In this document: piece after piece, positions 58,818 through 64,000 of the stretch | Layout of the letters: every line of letters starts with the position of its first letter | Position numbering within the stretch: position 1 is the stretch's first letter | Origin: Paracamarosporium sp. OC-R06-R3 | Lineage: Eukaryota; Ascomycota; Dothideomycetes; Pleosporales; Didymosphaeriaceae | Assembly: GCA_019828545.1 (NCBI GenBank) | Contig: JACVRA010000152.1 | Location: 1 to 64,000, forward strand | Reading direction: 5' to 3' | DNA: 64,000 bases | Program-made: the position numbers and the translations under genes | Notes under the pieces: generated by a model | What the model was told of the DNA's origin: nothing | Database searches by the model: none | What the model saw: only the letters and a program-made list of their open reading frames with translations

Positions 58818-59142
58818 ATGACAGCGGCAAAGTCGACGCCCTCCAAGTAAGGAATTCGCCCTGCAGTGCAACACAGCGCATTGATGCTTTTCTCTTTGGG
58901 CCCCAATGGCTGTGCTGGAGGTTAATCATCGCTGACAGACGCGCAGAATGCGACCGTATTCGCCGGCGTTGCAGGCTTATTTATCAAGTCCAGCGACTCT
59001 GCACGACCGCATCGCGAACGGTGCGCTGACACCGGAGAGCGATGCGCAGAGAAGAAAGGAGATAGAGACGAGGTTGCAGCACTTGGTGGCTAGACTCGAA
59101 ATGGGCGATAGCGACACGGGGACGGAAGGGTCGGCGAAATGA
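58818..59142 (+). CDS. Small two-exon hypothetical protein
   Basis: Two short exons, 58818-58846 and 58947-59142, joined in phase by a 100-base intron with donor GTAAGG, branch-like GCTGAC and acceptor CAG 11 bases later, give 74 residues. The product starts MTAAKSTPSK and continues MRPYSPALQAYLSSPATLHD. A charged amphipathic helix follows (RRKEIETRLQHLVARLEMGD), ending in a short acidic/Ser tail. No signal peptide or membrane segment. I do not recognise it. The support is the clean splice signals and protein-like composition. An alternative is a start at the internal ATG (58948), giving 64 residues from one exon. Confidence 0.5.
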
Positions 59143-60918
59143 AATGGAGGTGAAAAGGACAAGCAGGCTGAGAGGCCGATATCACGGTAGTCTGTGGTGG
59201 CACGACTTGATAAGCACAAGGCCATCACCATGCGCGACCTGGGCGGTATAGCACCGGAGCCGGATATTGTTTGCTCGCCCAGAAGCGTGGTGTACGAGAC
59301 ATGCAGTTGCTGACGCGGCCTTTGGACGCCGACGATTGGACGGCGCGAGGGGAAATGGACCGAGCAGGCGGAACGTCGAGCAGGCTGGGCTTGCAGCTTT
59401 GTCTTGCTTGTGATGTTTATTGTTGACGTTTGATTGATTGTGGGGAGACAATTTGAGGCGTTTGATTGAAGGAGGGCTGTGGCGGCGGTGCCACAGGCTT
59501 GGCGGGCATGCCGACGGAGCTCTCCGCGAAGCTTCACGACGGAGCGAGTGTGACGGGCAGTGAAGCTTGAACGTCTCGCATGACAGTGTGTGTTGTTGTA
59601 TGTATCGTATCTATGGTTGCGGCGTATACGGGTCAGAAGGGCACGATTCAACGGATGACAGGTGTGGCCGTGCTGTGCGACCGGGCGCGTGGGCACGCAC
59701 ACGTCCAGAACTGTGGCACGGAATGCGAGTGGGGACTGGCGTTGCTCGGGCAGAGGGCCGGCAGCAGCCGGTCGAGAAGCACCTGTGCTGCTGCCGAAAT
59801 TCCAGCAGCTGGATGGAGACTGGAGACTGGAGACGAGCGATGCTGGGCAGTTCAGGGGAGGCCAACAAGTTAGTTAGTCTTGTGCAGTGTGTCCCGGAGG
59901 CTGGCAGCTGCGGCGGCGGATCGACAGCGGCCGACGACGTCTATTTTTGCACAGGCACAGGCACAGGCGCAGGCACAGCCACGGTTGCCACGCTTCTGCA
60001 TCTCCCGACAACTACCCTACGCGGCAACATGACGGCCCCAGCCCAACCAACGCTGGACGCATCTGGAGAGAATACCACAGCGTCGCGTGCAGATGCCTAT
60101 CTTTGGCTGGGTAGCCCTGGTGTTTCAGCGCCCTCTCGCGGCGCCTGCAGGCTCTGCGGAGGCGGGACGCCCACGGCTGGAGACGATGAATGGCGCCCGG
60201 CACCTAGAGCTAGAGTACGCTGGTCCCCCCTGATAGGCCCACATGGCTTGCGCTGCAGTGTCGCATTCCTCAGCTGTCACTCTTGGCCAGCCGTGTCGCC
60301 GCTCGCACAAAGAGGCGCAAGACTCGTCGCCATAAAACAAGTCCTGCCCGTGTCGCGCTGCTGGCCTCTCTCGTCACCGTCGCTCCTCTCGCTCGCTGAA
60401 CAGCAAAGATCTGCTGGGCCCGTCCAGAACACGATAGCCATTCTCCACCCATCCTTCGCCGTGTGCGCAAATCCACGCAAAGACCATCGGGGTAGCACCG
60501 CGCCGTTGTTGCCCTTTCGGTCGCGCCTTCCCCTACCCCTGTCGCCCTCACACCAGGTTTCAGCGCTGCCGCTGCCTCATCACCTCTCCCTCCTCGACAC
60601 CACGCCTGCCTCTCGTTTCATCATTCGCTTTCTCCTCCCTGCCAACACACCCTAGGCTTCTCCTCTTCCGTTTGTCTCGCTCGCTTGTTTGCATTTTCCA
60701 CTTCATCTTCATCTTCACTTTCGACCACTCCCCCCCGTTCCGGCACGACCAAGGTTGACCCTGCGGCCATACAACCTTTAATCTACACGTTTCCTCTGTA
60801 ACTTTACGACTCTCCTATCGCTCTTTCGCTGCCTCTCCACCGACACCGCGCCCTCGAGTGCTTTCCCATCTCCTCCTTGCGTCGGGGGTAGATCGCCTGC
60901 GGGCGAAGAACGAACGTC
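59143..60918. other. Upstream region of the Flc-like gene
   Basis: 1.78 kb. A long plus-strand frame (59567-60655) is open here, but its product is low-complexity, Cys/Arg/Pro/Ser-rich and unlike any family, so I read it as GC-rich leader DNA. A short GGCACA-type repeat occurs at about 59953-59980. From about 60600 the sequence is C/T-rich (CTCCTC, TTCATCTTCATC), as in strong fungal promoters and 5' UTRs. Confidence 0.5.
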
Positions 60919-63235
60919 ATGCGAGCCCACATCTCATATTCCGCCATGCTCGCACCATTCATATTAATGGCCACCGCGCCTTTGGGCGCTTTTGCTGCCG
61001 ATGTACTCAAAACCAATGGATATAGCTCTTGCCAGGACGACGCCGAGATCAAGGTGAACAGGATGGAAATCGAGTTCGACAAGTCAACAAAGAAGATCAA
61101 GTTCGATGTCTCTGGCACCAGTTTGAAGAAGCAGGAAGTCATGGCTACACTTATCGTCAACGCCTACGGCATAGAGGTCTACAACAACAAGTTCGACCCT
61201 TGCCAGGAAGACACCAAGGTGCCTCAACTCTGTCCAGGTAGGCTCGCCGCTTTGAACCTTTGAAAATGTAGACTAACAACCCGCAGTCCCCGAAGGCACG
61301 TTCGGTGCCCAAGGAACACAGACCCTCCCCGACTCAGTCATGGAGAAGATCCCAGCCATCGCCTTCAACGTGCCCGATCTAGACAGCCAGGCTACATTGC
61401 AGCTCAAGGCCAAGGACGGAACTCAACTTGCATGCATTACTTCTACTGTCAGCAACGGCAAGACCATGGATGTTGCGGCCGCAAAGTACATCGCAGCGGG
61501 TATCGCAGCAGGCGCTTTGGCTGTATCCAGTCTGTCGGCGCTTGCCAGCGCAGGCCATGCCGGCACAGCGACATCGAGTCCCAACTTCGGCGACGTCATC
61601 GGCTGGTTCCAGTCCATGGCACTCAACGGAATGATGAGCGTCAAGTACCCCGCTGTTTACCAGAGCTTTTCCAAGAACTTCGCTTTCAGCACAGGTCTCA
61701 TCGGATGGGATAGCGCACAACGGGGGATTGACAGCTTCCGCAACAAGACTGGCGGAAACCTTACAGCCGACAGCGTTGACTATCTGAAAAGCATCAGCTA
61801 TACCAGCAACGGACAAAACATGACGAAGCGCGCGATCGAAGTTGCCACACTATGGGCGCGTGATGAATTGAGCGTCAACAACAACAATTCCACAGACGGC
61901 AACGAGAGCAATCAGCTAGAAGATTTCGGAAATGGCATCAAGAAGTATGCTCAGGAGCTAAGCATCCCCAACGGCAACACATTCATGACTGTGCTACTCA
62001 TTTTCGCCATCGTCGTCGCCTCCATCACCGTGGCCATCCTTCTTTTCAAGGTCATCCTCGAGACATGGGCTCTGTGTGGTAACTTTCCGAAGCGCCTGAC
62101 CGGTTTCCGCAAGCGATACTGGTGGACCCTGGCTAAAACCATCACTCACTTGATCCTTCTCTTGTACGGTATCTGGACCCTCTACTGCGTGTATCAGTTC
62201 AAGAATGGTGATTCATGGGCTGCCAAGGTACTGGCTGGTGTCACTCTTGCGCTTTTCACCGCTGTCCTTGCCTTCTTCACATGGAAGATTTGGAGTTTGG
62301 CCCAAAAGTTCAAGCGAATGGAGGGCGACTCCACGGCTTTGTACGAGAACAAGGAGCTCTGGAGGAAGTACAGCATCTTCTACGAAAACTACAAGAAGAG
62401 CTACTGGTGGATTTTCATCCCCTTGATCATTTACATGTTCGCTCGCGGTTGCGTTATCGCAGGCGCAGATGGCCATGGAATGGCTCAGGTCGCCGGTCAG
62501 CTTGTTGTGGAGTCTGTGCTCCTGGTCCTACTCCTCTGGTCTCGCCCGTTCTCCCTCAAGTCTGGAAACTGGATCAACATTATCATCCAGGTCGTCCGTG
62601 TCCTCTCGGTCGTTTGTATCTTGATCTTCGTGGAGGAGCTTGGTGTCGCTCAAACTACGAAAACGGTTACCGGTCTCGTCTTGGTGGTCATGCAGGCCGT
62701 CTTGACCGGTCTCCTTGCCATCTTGATTGCAGTCAATGCCATCGTCATCTGCTGCAAGGAGAACCCGCACAAGAAGAAGAGGAAGGAAGCTGGTAAGTCC
62801 CTCATGAGGCCGCTGTATGAGGATCGTACTGACAACTACACAGAAAAAGCACGCGACTTGGACAACTTGACGCCTTTGGACGCACGCAACTCCCTGCTCA
62901 TGGACCCACAAGAATACAAGCGGGGTTCCGTCCTCAGCTCCGGTAGCCGTGGTGGCTACGATCCCATCCCGCTCACTGAGCAAAACACTTCTTACCACGG
63001 TGCTCGGCCATTCCACGACGGCCAGGAGCACCTTTTGGACAACGCTGCCGGCTTCGGACGAACCGGCACCCACAGCCGGGGCGTCAGCGCAGACCGCAAC
63101 CCCAGCCCCGACGCCAGGGCACCACGCCTACCCTCCATTGACATGGGTACGCAACAGACAGGCTACACATCTTACAGCAGCCAATGGCAACCGCAAGGAG
63201 GACACCAAGGACAATACCAGGGACACGCATACTGA
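60919..63235 (+). CDS. Flc-family TRP-like membrane protein (ML-like domain)
   Basis: Flc/TRP-like proteins act in the ER or other internal membranes in FAD or calcium transport and wall maintenance. Three exons, 60919-61237, 61287-62792 and 62844-63235, with introns of 49 and 51 bases, give 738 residues. A signal peptide (to about residue 26, ending GAFA) is followed by the lumenal ML-like lipid-binding domain to about 165, with paired cysteines (GYSSCQDD, NKFDPCQED, QLCP). About nine transmembrane segments follow, for example TFMTVLLIFAIVVASITVAI, THLILLLYGIWTLYCVY and LLAILIAVNAIVICC. The cytosolic tail is hydrophilic, ending in a Gln/Gly/Tyr-rich region. The second intron is in frame without a stop, so its retention would add 17 residues to the tail. 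Confidence 0.92.
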
Positions 63236-64000
63236 GCTTTTGATACCCCAAAAAAGTAATTCTGCACTGTACATTTTCTGCGCAAAGGGGACCCTCGCGG
63301 GGTTGTAGTGTATATGTTGGCATGTAGACGGGATCATTATCAACTGCGGGGTCAGGATATCTGACATGTTGAGTAAGAAGAGACGCGCATTTTCAGGAAC
63401 TGAACTGGCTCGGCGCACACACATATTATGGACATAGCGGATCTTACCTAATACCTACCTACCTACCTACCTATTTAACACATGTGTGCGTTCCTTTCAA
63501 CGATTCAAACGGTCTATTTTTGTTTTTCGGTCGAAATTGGTTGGTTGCTGGGTTTATGCTATAGATTTGCTTGATAGGTTAGCTTGTAATTCATGGATTA
63601 AACGGCTGGCCAGTGTTCGAACATGTTCAAGGATGAGAGTGAATGGGTGCGTTTGTGCTCGTGCTTGTGCTTTTGTGTGATTTTGCAGCTTCAGTGTTAA
63701 GTGACGAGTTGGTGGTCAAGTTGGCGTTGTGTGGTTTGAGTAGTGTGTTTTGTAGATTCGTTGTTTTGATTGAGGTTTGCGTGTGTTGCGAATGGTTGAT
63801 GGGTACTGTGGCTGGGTTGAGTACACTGTCAGGCTGGCTCGGTGGTTCATGCTGTTTCTGTGGTGGGTGGATGGGTGGGTGTTTCCGTGACGGTCTTGGA
63901 GTATAGTTGTTCGGTTGGGTCTTGCTTCATAGCAGGAGACAGGAGCGGCTTCTGTGGCTCTTTCTTTCCTCAAAGGGTATCACAAAGTTGGCAGGCGTGG
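63236..64000. other. 3' flank of the Flc-like gene, low-complexity
   Basis: No supported gene up to the window edge. It holds the Flc-like 3' UTR and an ACCT microsatellite. From about 63640 it is strongly G/T-rich on the plus strand, which opens frames with no protein-like features. Confidence 0.5.
63451..63473. repeat. (ACCT)n microsatellite
   Basis: Five to six tandem copies of ACCT, about 215 bases downstream of the Flc-like stop codon. Confidence 0.85.

Noticed and set aside
59567..60655. Open plus-strand frame of 362 codons upstream of the Flc-like gene
   Set aside because: The product is Cys/Arg/Pro/Ser-rich low complexity with no domain. Minus-strand frames are also open there, and the region looks like GC-rich promoter and leader.

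Overview
The window is nuclear DNA of a filamentous ascomycete, most likely a dothideomycete of the Pleosporales type. The signs are many short GT-AG introns (mostly 46-70 bases) with CTAAC/CTGAC-like branch sites, fungal-only families (IPC synthase, Zn2Cys6 regulators, Flc/TRP-like proteins, GH81, short unspecific peroxygenase, Ayg1-like hydrolase), and a decayed Fot1/pogo transposase with a RIP-like stop at the left edge. No rRNA, intact tRNA, CRISPR array or bacterial-style operon was found. Exon junctions were worked out by hand from splice signals, reading phase and conserved motifs, so protein lengths are predictions.

Left part (1-24 kb): transposase relic; 5-oxoprolinase (+); a membrane-anchored coiled-coil/zinc-cluster protein of unknown function (-); a 3.3-kb gene-poor stretch; a Wee1-type CDK-inhibitory kinase (-) with a long GC-rich upstream region; a regulator carrying both a C2HC finger and a Zn2Cys6 cluster (-); an Ayg1-like alpha/beta hydrolase of the DHN-melanin type (-); and a SET-domain protein with its MYND finger at the C terminus (-). 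Then follows an AT-richer patch with a decayed reading frame.

Middle part (24-40 kb): a MerA-like flavin disulfide reductase with a microsatellite-encoded polyglycine tail (-); inositol phosphorylceramide synthase AUR1 (-); a NYN-domain putative RNase (-); a mitochondrial carrier (+) convergent with a Gbp2/Hrb1-like three-RRM protein (-); a broad GC-rich gap with microsatellites; and a broken reading frame near 39 kb.

Right part (40-64 kb): a secreted heme-thiolate peroxygenase, an MFS exporter and a Zn2Cys6 regulator lie in a row on the + strand, a layout compatible with a small oxidation/export module. A hypothetical gene follows. Two polysaccharide-acting enzymes come next on the - strand: a secreted GH81 endo-beta-1,3-glucanase with an acidic tail, and an 11-exon GH15 enzyme with one damaged splice acceptor. 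The window ends with a small two-exon gene and a Flc-family TRP-like membrane protein. Most genes look like ordinary, independently transcribed fungal genes. The items most worth checking are the GH15 splice defect, the split-finger dual zinc regulator, the C-terminal MYND/SET layout and the peroxygenase-exporter-regulator trio.
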